Shown piece after piece: positions 20,091 to 31,362 of a DNA stretch of 64,000 nt (the stretch's first letter is position 1; each line of letters begins with the position of its first letter). The translations under genes were made by a program, and so were the position numbers. Under the pieces are notes generated by a model that was not told the origin of the DNA, did not search any database, and was given only the letters and a program-made list of their open reading frames with translations. Source of the DNA: Parastagonospora avenae f. sp. tritici 18332-5 (Eukaryota > Ascomycota > Dothideomycetes > Pleosporales > Phaeosphaeriaceae); contig JAFJTR010000060.1 in NCBI GenBank assembly GCA_022559985.1, positions 1 to 64,000 of the forward strand, read 5' to 3'.

Positions 20091-22040
20091 TCACAACTGA
20101 CCTCCGGTTTGACTGCGATATGACCCTATGTGAAGATCTGCGGTGTGACACGCCATGCAGCCATATATAGAGCAGTACCATTCCTGTATCTTCCTCCTCC
20201 TCTTCTGATTTTCTTCTTCTAGCTGGTGGTGTCCCGATGTGTAAGCCGACGGCACGGCGAATTCTTTTACTTTCCATGCGAAAAAGCCCCCTGGTCGATG
20301 TGGAGTCCGCGCGACCTGAACAAGGTCTTCATCAGTCAGTCCTCGATTTGAATAGATAAGTCTCGTGAGTTCCCCAAGGACTGAGATCGACAGATGTATC
20401 TTGTCTATTGGCTCCATGTACCCATTTCCGGCCATGTTAATTTTCTCCTCCAACAGAATTGGCACTGTTTCCGTTCCGGGGTATTGTGGATGCGGAGGGA
20501 CCCAGAAGCAGTGCCAACAAGCGTGCGTCTTTTCAAGCTCTGCACTCGTCCAGACGATGATTATGTGACCAAAACAACTGTTTGCGCCGATGTCGGGATC
20601 TTTCGAATCTTCGAGATGATCACATTTGAGACAGAATACGTACGCGGGTCGTGCGGATCCATGTAGGTGTCGCAAAATAAAGGCCCATGTAATATGAGCA
20701 CTGCAACAAGCACAACTGGAGTAAGACTCGTGTTGTTCATCTCGTGCGACACGGTACCCAAATATCTCGATCCACAGCATCGTAGAGTCTCGAGGCTCTC
20801 CAAAAGGCTCCCGGTCTATTTTTAGTGCCTGCAGGACAAGTTTTACTCTGCAAAGACAAACACCGTCTTCCTGCAAAGACAGAATCACGAGTCCAAGATA
20901 CGGCATTGAGGCTTCGTAGTCGACTACGCATTTCCAGCCATCTTTGGAGATGAATAGAAGCGAGTAGACGAGATCTCGAGGATTTGATGATGTCTTGTCT
21001 CGGAACCGCCAGACGTTCTCAATCAATGGGGCCGTATCGTCTTGATTCCGGACATCATGTACAGTTTGCCAGAGCTGTCTGTACAACCTCTGACCATGAA
21101 TCTTTCGGGTGGTAGCGGCCATATGCTGTATTGTCTTGATGGAAACCATCTCCGTTCGTGCCAGCAGATACAAATCTCGAGCGAGGTAAACTTCTTGGGT
21201 GATCCATGCCCGCTTCCAGTACTCGTGGTTGCTGAAGTTAATGATCTTTCGTGCATGCGCCACGATGCTATTCTCTGGCTCTGGTTGAGCTTTGCCGCTC
21301 GCGTGGTTCCGAATGAGCTGGAAAATGGATGCCGTAAAGAGGTCGCTCCCGAACCAAGAGACCACTTGTTGCGCATTTGAATAAATCTCTCCCATCTGCT
21401 GAACCTGATGATTGCGCTCCGCAAGGTCATCCTGGTTGATGCATAACGCATCGATCCACAACGACCGAGTACATAAGTCCATGTCAAATCCTAGAGGACA
21501 ATGACTCAAGCCTTCTTTTTGCTCGTGAGCCTTCCATGATGATAAGGTATACAAGAAATCCCAAAGATTTTGGCGCACTTCGTAGCTTCTCTCGTTGATG
21601 AGAATGCGTCGCATTTTTCCAGTACCCCACACGTAAGAGAGACAAGTATAGGGGTGTTGGTCGGGCTGATCATCGGGGCTATCGCCCAGGGATTTCATAT
21701 CCACTTCCAGTGGTCGCATCCGACAACGAATCAACCCTTTAGATCCTGGAGGCAGTATTTCCACTAGTCGTATCGATAGAGCACCCGAGAGTAGGTTTAA
21801 TGGCTCATGGGTGAAGTTGGGATGAAAGGACTCGTCAGGGCAATCCGGAGTGTCGAAGCGCTCTCGCGGTAGAGACTGGTTGTAATCTAAAACTCCGTGA
21901 TTGTCGTGAGGCTGTGTCCAAAAATCGTGGTTCGAATGCGCCACTTGCCATTTTGCAGGAAAGCGCTGGGTATTGGACATGCGCTGGCTCGCCATGACGT
22001 GAATTACATGTCTCGAAGCTGGAAGTACGAATCGGTGCAA
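20091..22040 (-). CDS. HET-domain protein (heterokaryon incompatibility), copy 1
   Basis: Single open frame, 649 residues. The HET signature blocks are intact: YTCLSYVWG (about residue 135), SLWIDALCINQDDLAERNHQVQQMGEIYSNAQQVVSW (about 190-230), and EYWKRAWITQEVYLARDLYLL (about 270). HET domains trigger the cell-death reaction when genetically different hyphae fuse, and act in the cytoplasm. After the HET region comes NPRDLVYSLLFISKDG and then a Cys-rich segment (CACC ... FCLKC, about residues 455-490) shared with copies 2 and 3. No STAND or nucleotide-binding domain is seen, so this is a stand-alone HET protein. The first ATG may not be the true one; Met at residue 16 or 21 is possible. Confidence 0.9.
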   Translation of the reverse strand: MHRFVLPASRHVIHVMASQRMSNTQRFPAKWQVAHSNHDFWTQPHDNHGVLDYNQSLPRERFDTPDCPDESFHPNFTHEPLNLLSGALSIRLVEILPPGSKGLIRCRMRPLEVDMKSLGDSPDDQPDQHPYTCLSYVWGTGKMRRILINERSYEVRQNLWDFLYTLSSWKAHEQKEGLSHCPLGFDMDLCTRSLWIDALCINQDDLAERNHQVQQMGEIYSNAQQVVSWFGSDLFTASIFQLIRNHASGKAQPEPENSIVAHARKIINFSNHEYWKRAWITQEVYLARDLYLLARTEMVSIKTIQHMAATTRKIHGQRLYRQLWQTVHDVRNQDDTAPLIENVWRFRDKTSSNPRDLVYSLLFISKDGWKCVVDYEASMPYLGLVILSLQEDGVCLCRVKLVLQALKIDREPFGEPRDSTMLWIEIFGYRVARDEQHESYSSCACCSAHITWAFILRHLHGSARPAYVFCLKCDHLEDSKDPDIGANSCFGHIIIVWTSAELEKTHACWHCFWVPPHPQYPGTETVPILLEEKINMAGNGYMEPIDKIHLSISVLGELTRLIYSNRGLTDEDLVQVARTPHRPGGFFAWKVKEFAVPSAYTSGHHQLEEENQKRRRKIQEWYCSIYGCMACHTADLHIGSYRSQTGGQL

Positions 22041-22928
22041 TATAACCCATTATAACCAAAACGATCAAGAAATTCTTGTGCCGGAGGCTCTTTAGCTGCC
22101 TAATGAGGCTATGCACGTACGACGTCCGTTCAGGCAGGTGGTACAACTGTGTTGTCGTGACGGCTCGCTAGGCTTTTGTGGCGCCTTGACAGCTGCAAGA
22201 TCAGACCAGAACAAGGTTATTACAACTCAAACATGTCCTCCAACGATCTTGCGACTAGTTGGGGACTACAAAAATGATAAAGGCGAGGATAGCACGACAC
22301 TAGAGCGAGTGAGTAAGTGAGTATTTTGTTATGTACCTAGGTAGCGTTGCTGCGTTGCGGATGTGCTCAAGACGAGGTTTATGCATATTAAGAAAGCTGT
22401 ACATATCTATATTAGTGGCTGGATTTTCACACAACTCTATCGGGCGCATGACTTGATTGCATGCCAGAGCGTGAGCTGTAGCACGCCGTTTGCTAAGCGA
22501 ATTGGTCGAGTCGGTGATGACATCGGCGGACAACTCATTGATCCTGGTGATGAGTAAGCCATACCATCACAGTACACCGTAAATGACAAGAATTACTTTG
22601 ATGTACCAATGGCAACGGTGACTGTCCTCATCATCATGAGGTGGCTGCAGCGCGTATGTTCGTGAAGCAGGCACCAAAGAATTCCCCCGCCGACAACCTT
22701 TCCTCTTTAGGCCTGGCCGCTACCCCCACAACATCGAGCATGGCATCTGCTTCGCATCACTACCCAATATCACTGAGTTCACATCAAAACATCTCTAGCC
22801 TTACTGAACAAGGAGAGGAAGCTTTCGTAGTGCTTCGCTATACCGTTGTCATTATCGCGGCAGCTGTAGTCTCATACCATCACCAAGTGGAGGATGACCA
22901 AAATCTTCACATCTTTTCATTCCAATTT
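22041..22928. other. Intergenic between HET copy 1 and the SDR gene
   Basis: About 890 bp, with HET copy 1 promoter at its left. A frame at 22641-23039 (+) is Ser/Ala-rich without a domain and overlaps the SDR 3' end antisense; I do not support it. Confidence 0.5.
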
Positions 22929-23906
22929 TCACAGACTAGCGACATACTCCTTATAAATCTGCACGCAATTCTCATCAAACAGCAACCCCATCCTCGTCGC
23001 GTTCCCAAAGTCTGCCGTCTGTGGCCAACTATTGAGTAACCGCTCGGCGTCCGGATCCCTCTGCGTGCGCAACAACTTCAACTTCTCCTTCCCACACACC
23101 TCCACAAACGCATCGTACATCTCACCCACGGTGACGGAAATTCCAGGCATGTAGACTGCGCGGATGTGCGCAGGCATGGCGTCGTTGGGAGCGCGCATCA
23201 CGCGCACGAAGTTCTCGATCATCACGCGAGGGCTGCAAATCATCTGGCGCGCGGCTTTGTCTTCGATGGGCACGATGCATTCGAGGCCGGCCATGGGTTC
23301 GCGGAGCATGCCGCTGAGGAAGGATGCTGCGGAGCGACTTGGGGCGCCGGGGCGGACTACGACGGTGGGTAAGCGCACGGCGAAGGCGTCGATGATGCCG
23401 CGGCGGTTGAGGTCGTTGATGTGGTTTTCCATGATGAGTTTGTGGGTGCCGTAGACGCCGATTGGTGTCGCTGGGGTGTCGTCTGTGATGGTGCCGTTGG
23501 TGGTGTAGGGAGGTCCGTATACGGCTTGTGTTGAGGCATATATGATTCTTGGCTTGGGGCCTGGGAGTTGCGAAATTGCCACGATGACCGCTTGTGTGGC
23601 ATGGAGGTTAACTTTTGTTGATAATGCTGGGTTGTCTTCACATCCTTGGGACATGATGCCGTGGAAAAGGAAAATGGCATTCCATTGTGGGCGCAAGGAG
23701 AGGAGGCGTTTGATGTCTTCTGCTACGGTAAGGTTTGATGCGGCGAGTTCCAGATTTGAAGCGTCAGTTACGCCAGCTGGCTGTGGAGGAGTTTGCAGGT
23801 CTGTGAGTACTACACTGTTGGTGCCCTCCTTGAGAAGCTTGGCCGCTAGCATAGGGCCTAGGAAGCCAGCACCTCCGGTTATGAGGATGTTGTTCATGGT
23901 GCTCAT
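22929..23906 (-). CDS. Extended SDR / NAD-dependent epimerase, DenD-like dehydrogenase
   Basis: 325 residues from the chosen ATG at 23906. The frame remains open to an ATG at 24014, but a TATATAAAG box lies between them (23992-24000), so the downstream ATG, just before the Rossmann fold, is preferred. Seen: GGAGFLG nucleotide-binding motif near residue 10, catalytic Tyr-x3-Lys in VYGTHKLIMEN (about 175), and RLPTVVVRPGAPSRSAASF...REPMAG, which is typical of D-erythronate dehydrogenase-like (DenD) extended SDRs. The likely reaction is NAD-dependent oxidation of a sugar acid; the substrate is not certain. It is not the classical short SDR type of BcABA4 and lies 7 kb outside the ABA cluster. 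Confidence 0.88.
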   Translation of the reverse strand: MSTMNNILITGGAGFLGPMLAAKLLKEGTNSVVLTDLQTPPQPAGVTDASNLELAASNLTVAEDIKRLLSLRPQWNAIFLFHGIMSQGCEDNPALSTKVNLHATQAVIVAISQLPGPKPRIIYASTQAVYGPPYTTNGTITDDTPATPIGVYGTHKLIMENHINDLNRRGIIDAFAVRLPTVVVRPGAPSRSAASFLSGMLREPMAGLECIVPIEDKAARQMICSPRVMIENFVRVMRAPNDAMPAHIRAVYMPGISVTVGEMYDAFVEVCGKEKLKLLRTQRDPDAERLLNSWPQTADFGNATRMGLLFDENCVQIYKEYVASL

Positions 23907-23991
23907 CCCTCTAGCAAAGATTGAATGTCTTTTGGTGTCGGAAATTATGGAAAGCAGTGTATCAGAGAAAGTCTTGCGAGTTCGACTTACC

Positions 23992-24000
23992 TTTATATAT
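23992..24000 (-). promoter_or_regulatory. TATA box of the SDR gene
   Basis: TATATAAAG on the minus strand, about 90 bp before the ATG at 23906. Confidence 0.5.
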
Positions 24001-24014
24001 TCGACCACAGACAT

Positions 24015-24752
24015 ACTTCCTGTAAGTTAGTAAGGCCTTTCGCAGCTAGTGGATGTCTCGCCTCGAGGACAATGTGGGTCTCATTGCTCGCTAGTGCCCC
24101 TCATTGGTCTCAAGCTCGCCTCCAGAAGCTGGAGTACCCCACGTTCGTCACGACCTCGACGTTCTTCTCCATCTCGAGTTCCAATTCGGCGAGGCCCGGG
24201 AGATTTTATTCGAACATTTGTACTTGGATAGAACATCAGGATGCATGGTGTTCCGAGGCTTCGTGCCGAGATCTGGGATTGAAGATGTGCCGGGCACCTG
24301 AAAATATTTGCTGGCCTCGAAAACCGTTTCTCAACACCTATAATCGCGATCACAGTCTCAACACTTCCTGCGAAAGAGCTTTGCAAAGTTCGATCTCTAG
24401 TGGTATCATTATTTGTACCTCACTCGTCCACTTCTAGATGATCCGACCACTCGAACACCGATGGTCGAAATCTCGCCTCCACGCTAGTACTAGATGTCAG
24501 CCATGTCAACATTGGTAAAATCCCCGGGTTGCCTCCATGTCCCCGACACTTTCTATGACTGGGCTTATTCTCATCGAATATGACAAGATCGCGCTGTCTC
24601 TACGGCCTTGATGGCTGGAAACTTCGTGGAAGGCTGTACTGCTAGCTTAACGGCAACTCGGTCAAGTACTTTTTGTTCGTGAGCCAGGCTATGTTCTAAT
24701 CGCTGCGCATCACGCCCATTGTATTTCGAGCGCGGCTCGAACTTGTGCTCTT
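24015..24752. other. Intergenic, no gene seen
   Basis: About 740 bp between the SDR gene and HET copy 2. Short overlapping frames on both strands have no domain. Confidence 0.5.
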
Positions 24753-26564
24753 TTATTCGGCCACCGTCCACTTAGTCGCCCAGGACGATTCGTGCGTCTG
24801 CTCATGGACGTTTGACGGACGTTGACTACTCTCCTCCATGGCAGCATCCGCCAATTCCAGGAGTATACCTGCAGAAAGAAGGAGTTTGCGAACAGCTCCC
24901 TTGTCGCTCAGCGCAACCTCATAACGACCCTGGAGCTTCCGCCAAGACCCGCCTCCCATTGGAGTCCAGGCCAGATGCCAATTCGAGCTTTGCTTGACAT
25001 CTTTCGAGATAGGAAATAGGATCAAGTGGCCTAGGTGCGCTCGTTGATGTACCTCGGCATTTTCCTTCGACATAAGATGACAGCAATGGAGACAAATACA
25101 TCGCGTCCTCGCGACTTGCGCCGGATGGAGGTGGAGAGACTTCGTGTTGCATTCCTCTCCGCATTGTTCGCAGGGAGAGATGTGTCTGAGCATCGAGGAT
25201 GCTTCTACTTCGATTATGCTCACATCGGCGTCAACTCCGGATCCGGCTCGGTCGATGTTTAAACCTCGAGCTACCACGGCGGCTCTCTTGATGCATAAGC
25301 TACTCTCCGACATAGACATGATGTCTTTTGCAAGCTTGAAGATATCGTAATCGTAATCGACTTGAAGCTTGGTCCCATCATTAGACACCGAGAGCAAAGA
25401 GTATGCAAGATCGCGCGGGTCGGCACACAACTTGTGGCCGTATAGTTCAATGTTCTCTATCAGGTTCAACGATGTTCCTCCCCTGACGATGCCCTCGACA
25501 AGAAGCTTGAAGGCTTTTTGTATAATGTCTCTCTCCGGGGATGAACCAAACAGGTAATCTGGATCGAATTCGTTAATGTCAATGTTTGCCACGAATCTGT
25601 GCAGATGGGCCAAGTGGATCATGACACCTTGAGCCAAGAGAAATACTGCATTTCCAAGTAGAAGTTCTTGGGTGATCCAGGCTCGTTTCCAGTACTGATC
25701 TTCACAAAAGGCCTTCAAGAAGTCTTCTTGCTCGAGAGTCGCTCCGGTAGCTGTGGCAAGATCGTCCAGGAAGTAAACGAACAAGTTCGCTACTTTAGGC
25801 TGGTTACCCAGCCATGCGACAACTTGTTCTGCGTGGGAGTAGATATGGCCCATCCGTTGCACTTGGTGGTTTTTCTCCACGGTGCTTGTCTGGTCGATAC
25901 AAAGCGCATCGATCCACATGAACTCGAAGATATTGTGCTTCGCTGAGTTCTGAAACTCTACCGAGGTACTCTGCAGGTCGTTATGAGGCTGGCGGGTACC
26001 GGTATCTGGGTAGAGTTTCGTGGTGTCCCGATCCGCTGAGCGTACTTTGATCTGAGATACCACACACAAGAAATCCCAGAGGTTTTTCCTCACGCGAAAA
26101 GGGTGGCCATTTAAAATGATCCATCGAGAGTGTTCAGGCGAGCCCCATACATAGGAAAGACATGTGTAACGGTAAAGCATGGCCTGCGAATCTGCTGCCA
26201 TGTCACGTTCTTCAACTTTGCACCGAGGTGTGCCATCCTTATATGGATGAAGAACCTTGACAAGTCTGATAGACGTGTCATATTCCATTAACCGATGAAC
26301 ATACTGTGGTCTTTCCAGGTCCGGTAGGTCCGGAGGTGCCCCGAAAGGGTTCCTCGAATCTTGTTCCAAAACAACAATCGGCTCCGAAATTTTGCCCGTA
26401 AATTCCCGAACAGTGATTGGCATTTCATTGCTGCTCATTTCCAAACGTGTGCCGGACATGGTGACAGTGGCTAGTGCACTCGGTATCGCGATGGATGTGG
26501 TTGTGAGGATGAAAGGTTGCCTACGATGATAGCGGGGCAGTGTAATCGCCGCATCAGCAATCAT
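24753..26564 (-). CDS. HET-domain protein, copy 2, with C-terminal Cys-rich module
   Basis: Single frame of 603 residues. HET blocks: YTCLSYVWGSPEHSRWI (about 133), FMWIDALCIDQTSTVEKNHQVQRMGHIYSHAEQVVAWLG (about 213-252), QYWKRAWITQELLLGNAVFLLAQ (about 296), then CADPRDLAYSLLSVSNDGTKL. From about residue 465 follows CEQC, 20 residues, CICLHC, then H and GHLIL, and further on W-x-P-M-GGGSW-RKL. The same Cys spacing is in copy 3 and a variant in copy 1. It looks like a zinc-binding module; I know of no named domain for it. Role as for copy 1: non-self recognition/cell death. Start uncertain (Met 36 or 43 also possible). Confidence 0.9.
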   Translation of the reverse strand: MIADAAITLPRYHRRQPFILTTTSIAIPSALATVTMSGTRLEMSSNEMPITVREFTGKISEPIVVLEQDSRNPFGAPPDLPDLERPQYVHRLMEYDTSIRLVKVLHPYKDGTPRCKVEERDMAADSQAMLYRYTCLSYVWGSPEHSRWIILNGHPFRVRKNLWDFLCVVSQIKVRSADRDTTKLYPDTGTRQPHNDLQSTSVEFQNSAKHNIFEFMWIDALCIDQTSTVEKNHQVQRMGHIYSHAEQVVAWLGNQPKVANLFVYFLDDLATATGATLEQEDFLKAFCEDQYWKRAWITQELLLGNAVFLLAQGVMIHLAHLHRFVANIDINEFDPDYLFGSSPERDIIQKAFKLLVEGIVRGGTSLNLIENIELYGHKLCADPRDLAYSLLSVSNDGTKLQVDYDYDIFKLAKDIMSMSESSLCIKRAAVVARGLNIDRAGSGVDADVSIIEVEASSMLRHISPCEQCGEECNTKSLHLHPAQVARTRCICLHCCHLMSKENAEVHQRAHLGHLILFPISKDVKQSSNWHLAWTPMGGGSWRKLQGRYEVALSDKGAVRKLLLSAGILLELADAAMEESSQRPSNVHEQTHESSWATKWTVAE

Positions 26565-27232
26565 TCTGCCACATCATCCGCGACCTATAAGACAGCCTTA
26601 GTAAATTAAAGCTGATCGAGCCCAAGGATCGATGTGGACCCGTGCGGACTGATGGTTAGTTGGCATGGGCAGAGGTGGCATCGTAGATATCTTTCTAAAC
26701 CGGAGATCCGCCGGCACCTTCTCACGTCGTGGAAACCATCGTCTACAGTACAATATAACTGATCAGTCGTTGCAAAGACCCGTCTGCCATACAATCTGTT
26801 GACCCTACATCACCGGCGGCCACAAATCATTAGCACACGCAACTCCACGCAACTCCACACCTCACCCCAACCTCACCACAACGCTACAAAACACGTCGAA
26901 ATCAAGCAAAGCAAAACAAGAATTCTATTTAAGCGGTGGCAAGTGAATGCCTTTTCCAAGATAATCTAATCTGCAACACCCAAAACACCCCGATGAAAAA
27001 CGCCCATTCTGTTTTTTGGCATATACACATGTTGGTAAAAAAGGTGAGTTTCGGTCCAGGTTCAAAGTCGTGATAAGTCGTAGCCAAAAACCCCGCATGG
27101 CATCCATCTCTCTCTCTCTCGCAGCATCCATTAGCGTCCGCTGTCTTCATCCACCAAGGTCCGAGTTGGCATCGAGCTGGTTGGATTCGGCAATCTTCTT
27201 TCGCCACCCAAGGCGATTGGGCAGCAAGATGC
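26565..27232. other. Intergenic, promoter of HET copy 2 and 3' flank of the MYND gene
   Basis: About 670 bp. Short direct repeats ACGCAACTCCAC near 26836-26865 and a CT microsatellite (about 27109-27120), which falls in the 3' flank of the MYND gene. Confidence 0.5.
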
Positions 27233-27970
27233 TCAAGCTTCTGCGGCTTCATGAGTCGGGCTCGCCGGGTTTGAAAAGTTGGGCGTCGCAGGCGCGCTGT
27301 ACGTCTGCTGCGCGGGCTCGCAGACATTACGGTGCGTCTTCCAATCCGTCTTCTGGCAGCTGCGGTCGCAGTAATACGCTGCCTTGCAGCGGGAGCAGCG
27401 GCGCTTGGCCGGGCCGCCAGAGCACGTTGTACAAGCTGTTGATACCAGTTAGCCTTGCGAATAAACTTTTGCATCGAGTCAACACGTAACGTCAACAAGA
27501 CACAGCATGAGATGGAAAAGTGGAGGGCGCGGAAAGCGCTATGTGGGGCCGCAAGGCGCGCCAAGACGAAAGGGGAAAAGGCGGTCGGGTTCCTGCATGA
27601 GAGAGCCCACATGGAGAAGGAAAACGTACGCTTGGAATTCATGGTGAAGTTGAGACTCTCGGTGGAGGCCATGGGGCGGAGGGATTGGAATAGTTCGGCG
27701 CGGTTGAAGGCGGGGATGGTGGGTGTGAATTGCGGTGGTGGCGTTGGTGCTGAGGCGATAGAGCCGTCTGAGGAGCGGCGAGTGACATCTGGAAATGTGT
27801 TAGAAAAGATCAAAATATGTGAAGATGAAGGTGAAAGAGGTCTCACCACTCTGTGCACTATCTCTCCTCTCCATAATCGGATGTCTTCCTATCGCGCCGC
27901 CATTTTCGTCCCTCACCGCCTCGCCAAGACTGCTCGTGAACACATTCAAGCACACACTTCGGGGTGGCAT
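27233..27970 (-). CDS. MYND zinc-finger protein
   Basis: Three-exon model in transcription order: 27970-27847, 27788-27630, 27435-27233; introns 58 nt (GTGAGA...TCCAG) and 194 nt (GTACGT...CTAAC...CAACAG); 161 residues. All frames join without slack. The C-terminal half holds a complete MYND finger: CTTC, CSRC, YYCDRSC, then DWKTHRNVC, the C-x2-C...C-x2-C...YC-x3-C...H-x3-C pattern that binds two zinc ions and mediates protein-protein contacts. The N-terminal half is Ser/Pro-rich (APTPPPQFTPTIPAF). A longer unspliced frame (27858-26929) crosses the locus in part of the same sequence but destroys the finger, so it is not the gene. Partner and process are unknown. Confidence 0.85.
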
Positions 27971-30900
27971 TATCCTCGAGTCCTTCTCTTTTGTATTATT
28001 TGGTAGTTCCGCGGATGATGTGAAGGAGTGTGAAGGGGATGAAGGTATTTCTAGGTAAAATTGTGCATGGCGAGTCTTGGGCAAAGTTTCGTGAAAAGCG
28101 GTGTGAGGTGGGAGCGCACAGATGCACGCTAGCCCAGGGACAGGCTAATGCTGACCCATGCGCTGAGAACGCGGTGTCAGGTGTCTCACCTCTACATGCG
28201 CACCTGAGATCTTGAGGTCGCAAAGTGGTTTCGATAAGGTGAAGTTGGTGTTCGATAAGCTTCAAACTGCGGTATCATGTCGTACTGAGGCTCTTCGTGA
28301 AGGTGGCACTTCAAGATCGCTCCGATCGCGACATCGGGTATTCACCGCCATGTTTCCGATATGCGAGCATGTACAACAGCGCTTTTGGATCCCATTCGAT
28401 GCATGTGTAGTTAAGAACGGTGAGACTGCAGCTCCAGCAAACTGCGGGGTCATAGCGTGTGATAGCCTCGTGGCAGCTCGATGCGCGAGACTAAGCGGCA
28501 GCGCTCACCGAATGTTCCCTCCGGGCCAATGGTAAGCGCCGAAACGGGAAGGACTTTGCTGTAAGGCCATGATCCTTCCATGCACAGAACATGAATTTTA
28601 TGCTTGGGAACGTGGATCTTCGCCACGGGAATTGTTCATGGAAATTGAAAAGTTGATGGTCTGCCTCCAGCTGAGTGAGCGCGGCCCGCAATATACGTGT
28701 TCACACCATCAAGCTGACTGCCACCGGTGAATTCGTCAGCTCAGCGCGCCAGCCGCTGTGATATGCCCTCAACAGGTGGATCTCAACATTTTGTAGAGAA
28801 GGGAGGACTGAACTGGAAATCAGTATAAAACGTAGCGGTGATGCTGCTTGAATCATTCGACCGACGTGTCCCGAACTTCGCATGCCATGCGCTATGGTCT
28901 TTCGACTACCTGTCGATCTCGAAGTCCAGACTCGCTACCTAACAACAGTTGAGATTACACAGACCATGGTACAGTTGGTAAAGGGGTTGCATGGTCTGAG
29001 GTGGCAGTCCAGCGATTCAGTCCCAAGCATTGAAGATGATCAATGAGAAGAGAAGGCTAGGTCCCGTGACGATGTAAATTCGAGCCCAAGAGTGTTAGTA
29101 AGTCCCACGTAGACAAGCAGCTTACTCATGCACTGCTGCCTGTATACCTAATCAGCTGGGTACAAGATCACAATGTGACTTGTCATCAAATCTGTGCCCC
29201 GAAGATCGGAGATGTTGTTGACTTCGCAGTGAAGCCACAAATTCAGAAGGCAACGGTTGCCTGGTTATTGTGCAACCTATGATAGGGCAATGGGCTCACT
29301 CGGGAGGCGGCATGACTACCCATATCACGGCCATGGGACAATGCTCAATTGTCCAATGTAACATGGCGGCCACAGCTCCGTTGTCCTGGGTTTTCGTAGG
29401 TGGCATACCAGGCAACTGAGACACCCACCAGGAAGAATGTTACGTGCATCTCCCAAGTATTCATAGTCTTGGCATGAGTTGGTCAGCCAAATTCCATCAA
29501 TTCTCGCCACACTGTGGCATCAGCATGGATATCGGCCCCATGTAGTCGTCAGCGGGGGAATCCAAGACTTGGGAACATCATGAAGTAGACGTCTGGCGCC
29601 CTTGGAGCCAGATGAAGGATTTTTAGGTTGCTGCTAGCTACATATAGCACCGGCAAAACGCCTCCCGCATCCGCTGGTTCGCAGATATCAGGGTCTTTAA
29701 ACGTCGGTGACGTCGGCAGAGCCGCACTTGAAGCCAACGAACTCTGTGGCCAAGAAGCATGACCGAAAGTCAGTTGCGCCAACGTGCCTAGATCCCGTGA
29801 AAGAGCGACCGCCGGCCCAGACGTTCGTGCGATGAGGAGTGCGGGGTGGTCCGACCACTGAGTCGGAGAGGGAGTCATAGTTTGGCGTGAAGGTATACTT
29901 TGCACATTGTCGCGGTTCTCGACGCATCTGACTTGACTCACCGGCGGCATGGTAGACTGAGCGCAGATCATGAATGCCTTTTTTCTGTTGTTAATGTTGC
30001 AGATCAGATGTAGAGGGTACCGGGCAGTGCTAGCTTCCCATGCACGAAGAAATGGACGCATCCTTCCGTTGATTCCGCCCGATTGCCGTTCAGCTCGGCA
30101 GGGTGCGCGAACTGCTGCGCAAAATGGCAGGATAGTGGGGTGTTGGTGAAATGTGTACGAATTGGCGAATGAAAAGGGCGCAAAATCCGGTCAGACAGGA
30201 AGAGGATGGCCATATGAGGTGCGTCAAGCGACTGCGGACTACTGCAGGCCGGCTGTCGGCCAGGCGCAAGTAACAGGGTGGTCGACGACAATGAGTCTTC
30301 AACAAAGACGTGCGAATGACTGTCTACGCAACGCGCCCTCTGCAACGGGAGCTGCCAAGGTGTGTGAGGAGAAGGGCGCATTGAGGGGCGGTGCTTGTCG
30401 AAACGATGTGCATTTTCCGATTGCGAACACATGTCTCATGCGCACCCCAACTTGCACACTGTTTGCGCAATAACAGCCACATGGTAATGTGCAATCAATA
30501 TGGGGGCCGCCTGTGTGGCAGTGCGCATGTCTGTGTTGCGGTGAGACGACGAGCGAACTGCGCAATTGCGAGCGGGGAGGGTGAACGCTACGCCGAGCGT
30601 GGTGTGGTCGTGGCGGTGCCTTAGCAGGCAGGAGCGGGCCATGGCCCCAACACAGGCAGCAACACCACTCAATGTCTGCGAACTGAACGCCGTCTTGGGG
30701 CGGAGCGTCGAATCACGACACCAACATTCGCACCAGATGACCTCTCCGGGTGTGCGACGAGCGCTTTGCGTCTTGATGAGCGAACGTGTTTGGAGTCGCG
30801 CTCAGGTCTCGCTCAGGTCGCAGTTGGCGGCTTGCGGGCGCGAGCCTGAACAGCGACCGGCAGCTTCATGTTCCAGGAGAGCGACTTCACCAGACGGCCC

Positions 30901-31362
30901 CGCCAATGACTCCTCTCGAAGCCCCTCGCAGCCAGCGCTCTTCTGACGGAGGAGCGTGCCAAACGTGTTTCTAGCGCGCTCAGTGCTTGTCGTCATGCCC
31001 AGAATGTCCACCGCCCTCGCTAGAGCGCCCGGACCCTAGCTCGTCGATGGCGTCTGCTGCCAGGATTAATTCCTTAGCCCAAGGCATCCACCATCCCAGC
31101 AGACCAGGGTGCTGGATTAGTGCACTTGTCGGCCTCCAGATCGAGCAGGATATATATCCCACCCACACCCGCTGCATCATGCCTCCTTCAGTTCAGCTAT
31201 CAAACACCAAACCATTCTCGCATCTCCTGGTCATCGACTCCGGATAACACTTCTACTCACAGTCACTGGAGTGACTTCATCGCCGCCATTCCATACTTGT
31301 CTGGCATCACCATCACAACGGCTCCCAGGTTGCCCTCCATCTTGAAGACCCCAACCGCTAGC
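27971..31362. other. 3.4 kb intergenic region
   Basis: No gene recognised. Many short frames overlap on both strands, with no domains or consistent splice series. A 7-bp inverted repeat GACCATG/CATGGTC is at about 28962-28996. Direct repeats CGCTCAGGT occur at about 30800-30815. A TATA-like TATATAT at about 31150 lies about 210 bp before the next gene. Confidence 0.5.

Noticed and set aside
22929..23906. SDR gene as the missing aba4
   Set aside because: It is an extended epimerase-type SDR with DenD-like motifs, 7 kb from aba3 and separated by three unrelated genes.
24014..24014. Upstream ATG of the SDR gene
   Set aside because: It lies upstream of the TATATAAAG box, so it should not be in the mRNA.
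26929..27858. 309-codon minus-strand frame
   Set aside because: It reads through introns and the wrong frame of the MYND gene; the spliced model 27970-27233 restores a perfect zinc finger.
28962..29020. tRNA-like piece with AGTTGGTAAAGG and GATTCAGTCCC
   Set aside because: No acceptor or anticodon stem can be formed; only a simple GACCATG/CATGGTC inverted repeat.
31120..31362. N-terminal extension of the conserved unknown gene
   Set aside because: Opens at GTG, crosses the TATA-like box, and has no coding character.
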